Assembly (NCBI RefSeq): GCF_002563955.1
Contig: NZ_PDJE01000001.1
Coordinates: 806,001 to 870,000, forward strand
Direction: 5' to 3'
Length of the DNA: 64,000 nucleotides
From: Paramicrobacterium agarici
GTDB lineage: Bacteria; Actinomycetota; Actinomycetes; Actinomycetales; Microbacteriaceae
Part shown: in pieces, positions 42,569 to 51,107 of the stretch
How the letters are laid out: each line of letters opens with the position of its first letter
Numbering within the stretch: the stretch's first letter is position 1
Notes under the pieces: generated by a model
The model's database searches: none
Told to the model about the DNA's origin: nothing
Seen by the model: the letters and a program-made list of their open reading frames with translations, nothing else
Position numbers and translations under genes: made by a program

Positions 42569-44095
42569 TCAGATCCACCCCTTCTCAGTGAGAGCATCGC
42601 GGAACGCGGCATAGGCGTCGGCGAGGCGCGTTGCGCGAGCAGCATCCGGTTCGACAATGGTGCGGATGCGGCTCATCGACGACGCTACATGGTCGAGTGC
42701 GAGTGGGGTCGAGGATACTTGCGCGGCACCCCACCGTGCGAGGATCGCCATGCCCAGGCTGCCCTCTGCCGTTTCGGGGAGCGCGATCGGGCGATCAAGC
42801 AGCGCTGCCCGCATGCGGTTCCACGTGGCGCTGCGCGTACCGCCTCCCGACGACGAGAACCGGCCGGTCAGCGGGGCACCCTGCTCGGCGAGCACGTCGA
42901 AACATAGGCGCTCCACGCACGCGATACCCGTCCAGATGGACTCGACGGCTTCGTCGAGAGGACGCGAGCGGAGGGCGTCGAGAGGCCGGAGGCGGTATCG
43001 GTCGGAGCCGGTCGCGGGGAACAGTGCGAAGCCAGACGCGTCAGGCGAGAGAAACGGGAAGCGCTCGCCGCGGCGCGTGAGCGGATAGCTCGGGGTGATG
43101 GCGCTCGTGCGCTCGCCGATCACGGCGTCGAGCGCAGAGAGGTCGGCGTCGGGAAAGACGCTCGTGAGCGCACCCGCGCCGACGTTCGACGCGCCTCCCG
43201 GAAGCCAGAGGTCGCCATGTGGTGCGCGATGCGAGTACACCGCTCCCGACCCATCGCTGACCGGCTTCGGCGTGACGCCCTTGATCACGAGCGTCGTGCC
43301 GACCACCGTGTGCCAGTCGCCCGGAGCGAGAGCGCCCGCGCCGAGCTGGGCCGCGCAGCCGTCGGTGAGCCCCGCGAACACGGCGGTGCCCTGCGGCAGA
43401 CCACTCGCACGTTCCCAGACGGCCGAGGTCTCGCCGATGCGAGTGCCGGGCGCGACGACGTCGGGCAGCTGGCTCAGGGCGATGGATGCTGTCGCCAGCA
43501 CCTCCGTCGGCCACTCGCCCGCCCGAACGTCGTACCCGCTCTTGAGCGCACTCGTCCAGTCGGTGGGCGCGGCGTGCCCGAGCATGGCCGCGGCGAGCAC
43601 GTCGCCCTGGAGCGCGACGCGGTGGCCAGGCGGCAGGAGCCCTTCGGCGGCGAGCCAGGCGATGCGGCAGAGTGCCCAGCTCGGCTGAATGGAGACCCCG
43701 AGCTTCTGCCAGCGGTCGGCGCCAGCGTCACGCAGAGCGGGTGCGAACGCGGCGCCGCGCGAATCGTCGTACATGAGCCCCGGCGTCGTCGGGGTGCCGT
43801 GTTCGTCAAGCGCGACGATCGTTCCGCTCGTTGAGCAGTACGAGACGCCGCCGATGAGGGCGCGCTCAGCGTCGGTGAGCTCACGCAGTGCCTGCGCGAG
43901 CGCTGCTGCCGCAGCATCCGTCCACTCTGTCGGATTCTGCTCGTGCCGCTCGGCGTCGCGGGTGCTCGTCAGCGGATGCTGCCCGGTCGAACGGATCGTG
44001 CCCGACTCGGTCGCGACGATGGTCTTGACACTCTGGGTGCCGAGGTCAATGCCGACCCAGAGCCGTTCGGCGTCAGACGTGTCGCCGCCGGTCAT
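42569..44095 (-). CDS. FGGY-family carbohydrate kinase 1
   Basis: The start is the ATG at 44095, which overlaps the stop of the second kinase gene as ATGA; the open frame upstream is a shadow. The 508 residues have the phosphate motif WVGIDLGTQSVKTIVATESG, the central FAGLTDGCAAQLGAGAL and the late FSSSGGGTRSATWNRMRAALLDRPI, all typical of xylulokinase-type FGGY enzymes. It likely phosphorylates a ketose or sugar alcohol brought in by the importer encoded at 47689-50878. The specificity cannot be determined by eye. Confidence 0.88.
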   Translation of the reverse strand: MTGGDTSDAERLWVGIDLGTQSVKTIVATESGTIRSTGQHPLTSTRDAERHEQNPTEWTDAAAAALAQALRELTDAERALIGGVSYCSTSGTIVALDEHGTPTTPGLMYDDSRGAAFAPALRDAGADRWQKLGVSIQPSWALCRIAWLAAEGLLPPGHRVALQGDVLAAAMLGHAAPTDWTSALKSGYDVRAGEWPTEVLATASIALSQLPDVVAPGTRIGETSAVWERASGLPQGTAVFAGLTDGCAAQLGAGALAPGDWHTVVGTTLVIKGVTPKPVSDGSGAVYSHRAPHGDLWLPGGASNVGAGALTSVFPDADLSALDAVIGERTSAITPSYPLTRRGERFPFLSPDASGFALFPATGSDRYRLRPLDALRSRPLDEAVESIWTGIACVERLCFDVLAEQGAPLTGRFSSSGGGTRSATWNRMRAALLDRPIALPETAEGSLGMAILARWGAAQVSSTPLALDHVASSMSRIRTIVEPDAARATRLADAYAAFRDALTEKGWI

Positions 44096-45552
44096 GCGTT
44101 GTTCCAGCGCGTGCGCGCGGCCCCGAGCTCGGCGAGGTACTCGCGGTAGACCGCGTCGAGCGCGGCGTGGGCGTCGGGGTTCGGGTCGAGACGCGTGCGC
44201 TGTTGCCGCCACGCATCGGTGTCGACCGGGGTGCCGAGGCGCTTCCACGCCACCTGCGCGGCGCCGCGGATGCCGACCTGCGCCTCATGGGGAATCCAGA
44301 TGGGCGTACCCATGGTGTCGGCGAGCAGCTGCGCCCACGCCGTCGAGCGCACGCCTCCGCCGCTTGCTGAGAGCTCGCCGTCGAAGCCGGGCACCTCGAG
44401 GCAGTGCCGGGCGGCGAACACGACCGATTCGCACAGCGCTCGCACGACATCCGCACGCGTGTTCGCGATGGTGAGCCCGGTGAACTGGCCGCGCGCGAGC
44501 GGGTCGACGAAGGGAGCGCGCTCGCCCGCGGGTGAAAGGAACGAGAGCGCTCTGACGCCGTTCGCGCCTGGAGGACTCTGCTCCAGCAGCCCAGTGAGGT
44601 CGCTCGGCTCGAGCCGGAACATCGACAGCATCCAGTCGATGCCCGCGGTGCCGACCATCGACGGCATGACCCGCAGGTAGAGGTCGGGGTCGGGCGTGCA
44701 GAGCCACATGCCCGCGGGTTCGAACTCCGGGCGGATCGTCGTGTCGCGTGTGAACACCTGGCACGCGAGAGTCGTGCCGATGATGACGGTTCCATCGCCC
44801 GCGTGCTCAGCGCCGGCCCCGAAGCTGCACGCCTGCAGGTCGTAGGGACCGCTCGACACCGGTGTGCCGGCAGGGAGCCCGAGAAGCTCTGCTCCCGCAG
44901 CATCCAGAGTAAAGACCTTGTCGACGGCAGCGGGCGCGGAGAGCAAGTGCTGCCACTTGGCAATGCCGCATAGCTCGAGGGCCTCGGTGACGTACTCGCG
45001 CGTGGTCACGTTGAGAAACGGCAGCGACGCGTCAGAGGCATCGACGGTGATCTCTCCGGTGAGACGCTGCAGCACGGCATCGGCGCAGTACCCGGCGACG
45101 GCCGCCTTCTCGAGCGACTCGGGCTCATGCTCCGACAGCCACGCGAGCAGCCCCGCGTGGCTTCCGGGAAACACGCCTGACCCGGTCAGACGGAAGACGC
45201 GCTCGGTGACGCTGTCGGCGCCGCCCTCGCCCCACCGCGCCACGATGCTCGATGCCCGAGCGTCCATCCACGACATTGGGTTGCGCACGGCCCGGCCCTG
45301 AGCGTCGCGCAGCCAGAGTCCGTCGCCCTGTGCCGTGATCGCAACAGCATCAATGGGACCGGATGCTGAGTGCACGACCTCACGCGCGACGCGTGCGACC
45401 GAATCCATGACGTCATCGAGGTCTTGCTCGACCTGCCCATCGGGCCCCTTGATGAGCGCGGAGCTCGTCGACGCGTGGTGGTGCGATGTGCCGTCACGGT
45501 CGATGAGCGCAGCCTTGGTCACCGAGGTGCCGATGTCGATTCCGAGAATCAT
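44092..45552 (-). CDS. FGGY-family carbohydrate kinase 2
   Basis: This 486-residue kinase is a second, clearly different FGGY member adjacent to the first. It starts MILGIDIGTSVTKAALIDRDG, continues with VAITAQGDGLWLRDAQG, and has the late ELSASGGGVRSTAWAQLLADTMG. The pattern MSWMDARASSIV is close to that of xylulokinase and L-xylulose or erythritol-type kinases. Two kinases in one operon could act on different isomers, or one could be for a breakdown product. It lies 35 bases after the dehydrogenase gene. Confidence 0.87.
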   Translation of the reverse strand: MILGIDIGTSVTKAALIDRDGTSHHHASTSSALIKGPDGQVEQDLDDVMDSVARVAREVVHSASGPIDAVAITAQGDGLWLRDAQGRAVRNPMSWMDARASSIVARWGEGGADSVTERVFRLTGSGVFPGSHAGLLAWLSEHEPESLEKAAVAGYCADAVLQRLTGEITVDASDASLPFLNVTTREYVTEALELCGIAKWQHLLSAPAAVDKVFTLDAAGAELLGLPAGTPVSSGPYDLQACSFGAGAEHAGDGTVIIGTTLACQVFTRDTTIRPEFEPAGMWLCTPDPDLYLRVMPSMVGTAGIDWMLSMFRLEPSDLTGLLEQSPPGANGVRALSFLSPAGERAPFVDPLARGQFTGLTIANTRADVVRALCESVVFAARHCLEVPGFDGELSASGGGVRSTAWAQLLADTMGTPIWIPHEAQVGIRGAAQVAWKRLGTPVDTDAWRQQRTRLDPNPDAHAALDAVYREYLAELGAARTRWNNA

Positions 45553-45587
45553 GTCTCACCCTTCTCTTCGCCCGCGAGCGGTGGATG

Positions 45588-46628
45588 TCAGCGGTTCAGG
45601 ACGTCTGGGTTGGCGAGATGCTGCAGAGGTTCGCCCGCGATGAAGCGAGCGGCTTCGCCGGCGATGATGGATGCTGCCCGCTCGGCGGTCTGCCGCGACG
45701 CGCCCGCGAGATGTGGTGAGAGCACGACGTTCGGTGCGTCGAAGAGCGGCCACTCCGGCCCCGGCGGCTCTTCGTCGTAGACGTCGAGTGCGAGCGCGCC
45801 GATGTGCCCGGAGCGCAGCAGCTCGGGCAGTGGCGCGTAGTCGAGCAGGCCGCCGCGCGCAGCGTTGACGAGCACGGTGCCCGGCCGCATCCGTAGCAGC
45901 CTTTCGCCGTTGATGATGTGCTCGGTCTCGGGGCTGAGGCGCGCGTGCAGACTCACGACGTTGCTGCGGTCAATGAGCTCGTCGAGCGACACCGCGCTGA
46001 CGCCGTCGGACTCGATGCTCGCAGCATCCGCATAGGGGTCATACGTCACGACGTCGGCGCCGAACGCGAGAAGCACGCGCGCGACAATGCGGCCGATCGC
46101 GCCGTATCCGACGAGACCGACTGTCGACCCGCCGAGCTCGGTGCCGGCGCTGTCGTGACTGTAGTAGTCGCCGCGCCACGTGCCGCGCTTCATCTCGGCA
46201 TCCGCGTCGCTGATGTGCCGCATGCCCGCGAGCATGAGTCCGATCGTGAACTCTGCCGCGGCCTGCGCGTTGCGCCCCGGAGCGAACGACACGCGCACAC
46301 TCGCTGCCGTCGCCGCCTCGAGGTCGACGTTGACGGGACCGCCGCGGCTCACCCCGACGAACTTGAGGTTCGGGCACGCATCGAAGACCTCTTTCGTGAA
46401 CGGCGCGAGCTGCGTGACCGCGATGTCGGCGTTCCCCACCGCCTCGATCATCTCGTCGATCGTGCCCGTGGCCTCGGCGACGTTGCCGACCGGGCCGAAC
46501 GGCACTTGCGGCCATGGGAACGTGACTTCAGAGAAGGTCAGCTCGGCCTGCGCACCGGTGCGCTCGCGCAGCGCGTTGACGAAGAGTTCGGGAAGAACGA
46601 AGTTGTCGCCCGCGGAGAGTACGTGCAT
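45588..46628 (-). CDS. D-2-hydroxyacid dehydrogenase, NAD-dependent
   Basis: The likely ATG is at 46628, with GGAAGGTGGG before it. The 346 residues have the Rossmann segment STVGLVGYGAIGRIVARVLLAFG and the substrate arginine in LVNAARGGLLDYAPL. The catalytic histidine is in VLSPHLAGAS, preceded by EEPPGPEWPL. The family reduces 2-keto acids or oxidises D-2-hydroxy acids; phosphoglycerate, erythronate 4-phosphate and glyoxylate are known substrates. In a sugar operon it could oxidise an aldonate or phospho-aldonate product. It is the first gene of the leftward operon. Confidence 0.85.
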   Translation of the reverse strand: MHVLSAGDNFVLPELFVNALRERTGAQAELTFSEVTFPWPQVPFGPVGNVAEATGTIDEMIEAVGNADIAVTQLAPFTKEVFDACPNLKFVGVSRGGPVNVDLEAATAASVRVSFAPGRNAQAAAEFTIGLMLAGMRHISDADAEMKRGTWRGDYYSHDSAGTELGGSTVGLVGYGAIGRIVARVLLAFGADVVTYDPYADAASIESDGVSAVSLDELIDRSNVVSLHARLSPETEHIINGERLLRMRPGTVLVNAARGGLLDYAPLPELLRSGHIGALALDVYDEEPPGPEWPLFDAPNVVLSPHLAGASRQTAERAASIIAGEAARFIAGEPLQHLANPDVLNR

Positions 46629-46693
46629 GGTCCCACCTTCCTGCATCGGACCCGACGGCCTCGATTCAAAATAGCATTCTGGGTGGTAACAAT

Positions 46694-46705
46694 AACAAGC
46701 TTGTT
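46694..46705. promoter_or_regulatory. Candidate operator, perfect palindrome AACAAGCTTGTT
   Basis: This 12-base perfect palindrome lies between the DeoR gene and the dehydrogenase operon. Its right arm on the reverse strand overlaps a possible -35 TTGTTA, with GCTATT as a -10 17 bases further on. A repressor bound here would block the leftward operon, and the DeoR protein next door is the obvious candidate. Confidence 0.5.
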
Positions 46706-46714
46706 GAAAATTGC

Positions 46715-47500
46715 CTACACCCGAGCGAGATGCACGGCGACGGTTTCGTCGACATCGTCGATGAAGCCCTTCTCGACGTCGTCGGTGACGACGAGGTCGG
46801 TGAACTCAGATACCTCGACGTACCGGTGCAGTGAGGACTTGCCGACCTTGCTCGAGTCCATCATGAGAATGCGCCGGGCACCCGCGCTGAGCATGACGCG
46901 TTTCATCGACACGACGTCTTGCTCTTGATGGAACGTCCACGACGCGTTCATCGTCGACGTCGACTGGAACACGATGTCGACCGAGTAGCTGCCCAAACCC
47001 GTGATGTCGGGCGGCCCGATGTATGAGTCGTGCGAGCGCGAGTAGGTGCCGCCGATCATGATCAGGTGGATGCTCTCGCTGAGGCGCAGTTCCTCGCCGA
47101 GCTGGCGGAAGTTCGTGAGTACCGTGAGGGGGCCGATTTCCGCGAGAAACGGAGCGAGCGCGAGGCACGTCGTGGAGTCGTCGACCATGACGGACATGCC
47201 CGGTTCGATGAGTTCGGATGCTGTCTTCGCGAGCGCGCTCTTCGCGGCGGGGTTGCGGGTGCGGCGAAACTCGGCGCTCGACTCGAAGACGCTCGTGGGC
47301 AGCGCCGAGACGCCACCGTGGAACTTGCGGATGAAGCCCTTCGCTGCGAGCTCGTCGATGTCGCGATGGATCGTCATGAGGCTGCGACCCGTGAGCTCGA
47401 CGAGTTCTGCCGCGCTCGCGCTGCCCTCGCGCGTGAGGTGATCGATGATGCGGTTCTGCCGCGCCTGGCGGCTCAGTCGATCGGGTGCGTCCGATGCCAT
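46715..47500 (-). CDS. DeoR/GlpR-family transcriptional repressor
   Basis: The start at 47500 follows GAGGAGG. The 261-residue protein has an N-terminal DeoR winged helix with RQNRIIDHLTREGSASAAELVELTG and SLMTIHRDIDELAAKGFIRKFHGGV. The C-terminal sugar-phosphate-sensing domain has the isomerase-like GMSVMVDDSTTCLALAPFL, LTVLTNF and LMMDSSKVGKSSL. DeoR proteins usually release DNA when they bind a phosphorylated sugar. It lies between the leftward kinase operon and the rightward importer and probably controls both. Confidence 0.88.
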   Translation of the reverse strand: MASDAPDRLSRQARQNRIIDHLTREGSASAAELVELTGRSLMTIHRDIDELAAKGFIRKFHGGVSALPTSVFESSAEFRRTRNPAAKSALAKTASELIEPGMSVMVDDSTTCLALAPFLAEIGPLTVLTNFRQLGEELRLSESIHLIMIGGTYSRSHDSYIGPPDITGLGSYSVDIVFQSTSTMNASWTFHQEQDVVSMKRVMLSAGARRILMMDSSKVGKSSLHRYVEVSEFTDLVVTDDVEKGFIDDVDETVAVHLARV

Positions 47501-47620
47501 GGTTGCCTCCTCGGGTTTCATCCAAGCATTTCCCGCTCATCGGCGACGATTTTCTCTCACTCAGAGAATGGATCTCGCAGCCCTCTCGATACTCTACGCC
47601 GAGAAATATCATCGCGTGTG

Positions 47621-47649
47621 TTAACTTTCCCGAAGTTTTCGAGTACTGT
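47621..47649 (+). promoter_or_regulatory. Candidate promoter of the sugar importer
   Basis: TTAACT (47621-47626) and TACTGT (47644-47649) are spaced by 17 bases, 40 bases before the binding-protein start. The spacer contains the TTTCCCGAAG and TTTTCGAG segments, which might hold a regulator site. Confidence 0.4.
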
Positions 47650-47688
47650 CATGGCTCAAGGTCACATTTCAACGAAGGAGACTCAACG

Positions 47689-48756
47689 ATGAGGGCACAA
47701 CTGACGAAGGTGGCGCTCATGGGCGCCGCGGCTTCGCTCCTCATGGGTTCGCTTGCGGGGTGTTCGGCAGCCGATTCCGGCGCAGAGTCGGGCGGCAAGA
47801 TCGCCTTTCTCATGCCGGACCGCGCATCGACGCGCTATGAAGAGCAGGACTCGCCGCTATTCAAGAAGAAGGTCGCAGAGCTCTGCGAGAACTGCGAGGT
47901 TCTCTACCAGAACGCCGATGGCGACGCCGCGAAACAGCAGCAGCAGGTCGAGTCGATGATCGCCCAGGGCGTCGACGTGATCGTCATTGACGCTGTGGAC
48001 ACCACGGCCGCAGCATCCAGCGTTCAATCGGCACAAGCCTCAGACATCAAGGTCGTCACGTACGACCGCCCCGTTCCCAGCGTTCCCGCCGACTTCTACG
48101 TGTCGTTCGACAACAAAGAGATCGGATCGCTGATCGCCCAGTCGCTCGTCGATCACCTCACCGAGCAGGGCATCACCGACGGCAACCTGCTCATGGTCAA
48201 CGGTTCGCCCTCCGACGACGCCGCCATGCTCATCAAGGAGGGCTCCGTCGAGGTCGTCGAAGACAGCGGCTTCACGGTGCTCGCGTCGTACGACACCCCG
48301 GACTGGGTACCGCAAAAGGCTCAGGACTGGGTCTCGGGGCAGATCTCGCAGTTCCGCGACCAGATTGACGGCGTTGTCGCCGCCAACGACGGCACGGCCG
48401 GCGGCACCATTGCCGCATTCAAGGCAGCCGGAATCGGCGACGTTCCGCCCGTGACGGGCAACGACGCCGAGGTTGCTGCGATTCAGCGAGTGATCGCGGG
48501 CGATCAGTACAACACGATTTCCAAGCCGATCAGCATCGTCGCCGAGAAGGCGGCGGAGGTCGCGGTCGGCTACATCAACGGGGAAGAGCCCAAGGCGGAT
48601 GCTGAACTCTTCGAGACGCCGTCGGCCCTGTTCGTTCCCGAGGTCGTCACAGCCGAGAACGTCAAGGAGGTCATCTTCGACGGCGGAATCTACACCGCTG
48701 AGGAAGTATGCACCGACGAGTACGCGGACGCGTGCACGGAGCTCGGAATCGAATAA
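47689..48756 (+). CDS. Xylose/ribose-class ABC importer, sugar-binding lipoprotein
   Basis: The ATG at 47689 has GAAGGAG 8 bases before it; the open frame upstream is noncoding. The 355-residue product has a lipoprotein signal ending GSLAGC. The mature protein starts GKIAFLMPDRASTRYEEQDSP, very like XylF-type binding proteins, and has QVESMIAQGVDVIVIDAVD and VVTYDRPVPSVPADFYVSFDN. The expected ligand is a monosaccharide or polyol. A strong hairpin separates it from the ATPase gene. Confidence 0.9.
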   Translation: MRAQLTKVALMGAAASLLMGSLAGCSAADSGAESGGKIAFLMPDRASTRYEEQDSPLFKKKVAELCENCEVLYQNADGDAAKQQQQVESMIAQGVDVIVIDAVDTTAAASSVQSAQASDIKVVTYDRPVPSVPADFYVSFDNKEIGSLIAQSLVDHLTEQGITDGNLLMVNGSPSDDAAMLIKEGSVEVVEDSGFTVLASYDTPDWVPQKAQDWVSGQISQFRDQIDGVVAANDGTAGGTIAAFKAAGIGDVPPVTGNDAEVAAIQRVIAGDQYNTISKPISIVAEKAAEVAVGYINGEEPKADAELFETPSALFVPEVVTAENVKEVIFDGGIYTAEEVCTDEYADACTELGIE

Positions 48757-48763
48757 TCGCACG

Positions 48764-48795
48764 GGGACGGCTTGGCGGAGGCACCAAGCCGTCCC
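48764..48795 (+). terminator. Hairpin between binding protein and ATPase genes
   Basis: GGGACGGCTTGG (48764-48775) pairs perfectly with CCAAGCCGTCCC (48784-48795) around 8 bases. There is no T-run. It should reduce read-through and give the binding protein in excess over the membrane components. Confidence 0.7.
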
Positions 48796-48821
48796 TGATG
48801 CATGACCAAAAGTGAGTGCAC

Positions 48822-49622
48822 ATGCCACAAGAGCAGACTGACGCCCCGGTTCTCCGCTTGAGAGGGGTGAGTAAGAGGTTCGGTGCCGTCGCGGCACTGT
48901 CCGACATCGAGCTGGAAGTGCGCGCGGGTGAAGTCGTCGCGCTCGTCGGTGACAACGGCGCCGGAAAGTCGACGCTCGTGAAGATTCTCGCAGGAGCGCA
49001 CGCGCCGACCGAAGGCGAGATCTTCTTCGGCGGTCAGAAGGTGTCAATCGAGGGTCCGTCGAAGGCGATCGAGCTCGGTATCGCCACGGTCTTTCAAGAC
49101 CTCGCGCTGTGCGACAACATGACGGTCGTCGAGAACCTGTTCCTTGGTCGCGAACTCTCGCCATGGGCCGTTGACGATGTCGCCATGGAGGTTGAAGCGT
49201 GGCGCCTTCTGCGACAGCTGTCGGCGAAGATCCCGTCCGTGCGCATCCCCATCGCCGCGCTCTCGGGTGGACAGCGCCAGACCGTCGCGATTGCGCGGTC
49301 ACTTTTGGGGAAGCCGCAGCTGATCATTCTCGACGAGCCAACGGCCGCGCTCGGCGTCGCACAGACGGCTGAGGTGCTGAACCTCGTCGAGCGTCTGCGA
49401 GAGAACGGCCTCGCGGTCATCATGGTGAGTCACAACATGGCTGACGTGCGCGCGGTCGCCGACCGTGTCGCCGTGCTGAGGCTCGGCCGTAACAACGGAA
49501 CCTTTGACGGAAAAACCACGACGAGCGATGAGCTCGTGGCCGCCATTACCGGCGCGAGCGACAACGTCGTCACGCAGCGCGCGAGCCGCAGCGCGGCACC
49601 AGCGGCGGGAGAGAACTCATGA
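48822..49622 (+). CDS. Xylose/ribose-class ABC importer ATPase, single domain
   Basis: This 266-residue ATPase has Walker A GDNGAGKST (43-51), the variant signature LSGGQRQTVAIARSL and Walker B LIILDEPTAALGVAQ. Most RbsA/XylG ATPases are fused doubles of about 500 residues, and this one has only one domain, so it should work as a homodimer as in the FrcA subgroup. ATG 48822 was chosen; a GTG at 48816 is possible. The stop overlaps the permease start. Confidence 0.9.
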   Translation: MPQEQTDAPVLRLRGVSKRFGAVAALSDIELEVRAGEVVALVGDNGAGKSTLVKILAGAHAPTEGEIFFGGQKVSIEGPSKAIELGIATVFQDLALCDNMTVVENLFLGRELSPWAVDDVAMEVEAWRLLRQLSAKIPSVRIPIAALSGGQRQTVAIARSLLGKPQLIILDEPTAALGVAQTAEVLNLVERLRENGLAVIMVSHNMADVRAVADRVAVLRLGRNNGTFDGKTTTSDELVAAITGASDNVVTQRASRSAAPAAGENS

Positions 49623-50878
49623 GAACGAAGACCGATACTCGCGGCCCGGCAACGGTCGCCACCGACCTCGCCGACGAACGCCTGCTTCAGCGCGACGGTG
49701 TACGCGGTGTCATTCAGCTCGGCATCGATCGCGTGCGAGGTGGGGAGCTTGGTCCGCTTCCGATCATCGTCGGTCTCGTCGTGATCTGGTCGATCTTTCA
49801 AGCGCTCAACCCGGTGTTTCTGTCGCCCGCGAACCTCGTGAATCTGCTCATGCAGAGCGCCGCGCTCGGCGTGATCGCGCTTGGTGTCGCCTGTGTGCTG
49901 CTTCTGGGGGAGATCGACCTTTCGGTCGGCTCGGTGAGTGGTCTGTCAGCCGCCGTGCTCGCCGTGACCATGGTGAACCTGCAGTGGCCCACGATCGTCT
50001 CTCTGCTTGCGGCCGTGGCAACAGGATGCCTCATCGGACTCGTCTATTCGGCCGTGTACGTGCGGTTCGGCGTTCCGTCATTCGTGATCACGCTGGCCGG
50101 ACTTCTCGCCTTTCTCGGACTGCAGCTCTGGGTGCTCGGACCCGAGGGTACGATCAACCTTCCGTACGACTCGTTCATCGTCTGGTTCGGGCAGCTCGCC
50201 TTCGTTCCCAAGTGGCTGTCATATGTGCTGAGTGTTGGGGTGGGAGTGGCGTTCCTCGCTGCCCGGCTGCGCACGGCGCAGCGTCGCCGTGCCGCTGATC
50301 TGTCGGCGACGCCGTTCGGGTACATCCTTGCCCAGGCCATCGCGCTGACGGTGCTGATCGTCGCGGTCGTCTGGTATCTCAATCAGGCCCGTGGCGTTGG
50401 CTGGATGTTCGTTCTGTTCGGCGCTCTGGTCTTCACGGTGCAGTACGCGCTTCGGCGCACGAAGTGGGGGCGCTCGGTCTTCGCGATCGGAGGCAACCGT
50501 GAGGCGGCGCGACGTGCGGGCATCAACGTGTCGGGAATCATCGTCTCGGTGTTCGTGCTCGGTTCAAGCCTTGCGGCGCTGGGCGGGACCCTCGCTGCAG
50601 GTCGTCTCGCGGCGGCAGCGCAGAGCAGCGGCGGCGGCGATGTGAACCTGAATGCGATTGCGGCCGCGGTGATTGGCGGAACGAGCCTCTTCGGCGGTCG
50701 CGGTTCTGCCTACTCGGCGCTGCTCGGCGTGATCGTGATCCAGTCGATCTCAAGCGGTCTGACGCTGCTGAACCTCGACTCATCTTTCCGCTACATGATC
50801 ACGGGCGCCGTGCTCTTGCTTGCGGTTATCCTCGACGCGGCGTCACGAAAGTCGCGCGCCGCCCACGGACGCGGCTAA
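49619..50878 (+). CDS. Xylose/ribose-class ABC importer permease
   Basis: This 419-residue protein has many membrane segments. Family blocks are VLLLGEIDLSVGSVSGLSA, GVPSFVITLAGLLAFLG, GGNREAARRAGINVSG and IGGTSLFGGRGSAYSALLGV, as in XylH. It is longer than RbsC because of an extra middle segment with LNQARGVGWMFVLFGALVF, as is usual in the xylose group. It begins at an ATGA overlap with the ATPase gene and closes the importer operon. Confidence 0.9.
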   Translation: MRTKTDTRGPATVATDLADERLLQRDGVRGVIQLGIDRVRGGELGPLPIIVGLVVIWSIFQALNPVFLSPANLVNLLMQSAALGVIALGVACVLLLGEIDLSVGSVSGLSAAVLAVTMVNLQWPTIVSLLAAVATGCLIGLVYSAVYVRFGVPSFVITLAGLLAFLGLQLWVLGPEGTINLPYDSFIVWFGQLAFVPKWLSYVLSVGVGVAFLAARLRTAQRRRAADLSATPFGYILAQAIALTVLIVAVVWYLNQARGVGWMFVLFGALVFTVQYALRRTKWGRSVFAIGGNREAARRAGINVSGIIVSVFVLGSSLAALGGTLAAGRLAAAAQSSGGGDVNLNAIAAAVIGGTSLFGGRGSAYSALLGVIVIQSISSGLTLLNLDSSFRYMITGAVLLLAVILDAASRKSRAAHGRG

Positions 50879-50893
50879 GCCTGTCGTCCTGGC

Positions 50894-50924
50894 GCGGGCC
50901 GCGGTGCTGTGCACCGCGGCCCGC
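50894..50924 (+). terminator. Strong terminator after the sugar importer operon
   Basis: GCGGGCCGCGGTGC (50894-50907) and GCACCGCGGCCCGC (50911-50924) form a perfect 14-base stem with a TGT loop, followed by TCGTTT. It ends the operon in the 205 bases before the next promoter. Confidence 0.85.
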
Positions 50925-51070
50925 CTCGTTTAAGTCAGACGAAACCGAGCAAGAGACCTTGAAGTCGTGCACCCTCGTTCGTTAGCAATTGTGCATTCCG
51001 AAGCATCGGCGTCTGCCTTCGAAACCTGATTCTGCCCCCAGCGCTTTCGGTGAGCACTTGAGTAAAAAGC

Positions 51071-51098
51071 TTGACACTCGTCGGTGACCTTGTCTAAT
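51071..51098 (+). promoter_or_regulatory. Promoter giving a leaderless iclR-type mRNA
   Basis: A perfect TTGACA (51071-51076) is followed after 16 bases by TCTAAT (51093-51098). Transcription should start about 7-10 bases later, at or next to the ATG at 51108. No ribosome site is visible before that ATG, as expected for a leaderless message. Confidence 0.65.
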
Positions 51099-51107
51099 GT
51101 CCCGGTC

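Noticed and set aside
45918..46928. Forward open frame of 336 codons opposite the hydroxyacid dehydrogenase
   Set aside because: The dehydrogenase on the other strand has complete motifs; this frame is very rich in arginine, alanine and histidine with no recognisable domain.
48040..49302. Reverse-strand open frame of 420 codons over the sugar importer genes
   Set aside because: It covers parts of two well-supported genes and the hairpin between them, with low-complexity arginine-rich sequence.
51084..51107. GTG 51084 as start of the IclR regulator
   Set aside because: It lies between the -35 and -10 of a good promoter, so it would not be in the mRNA.
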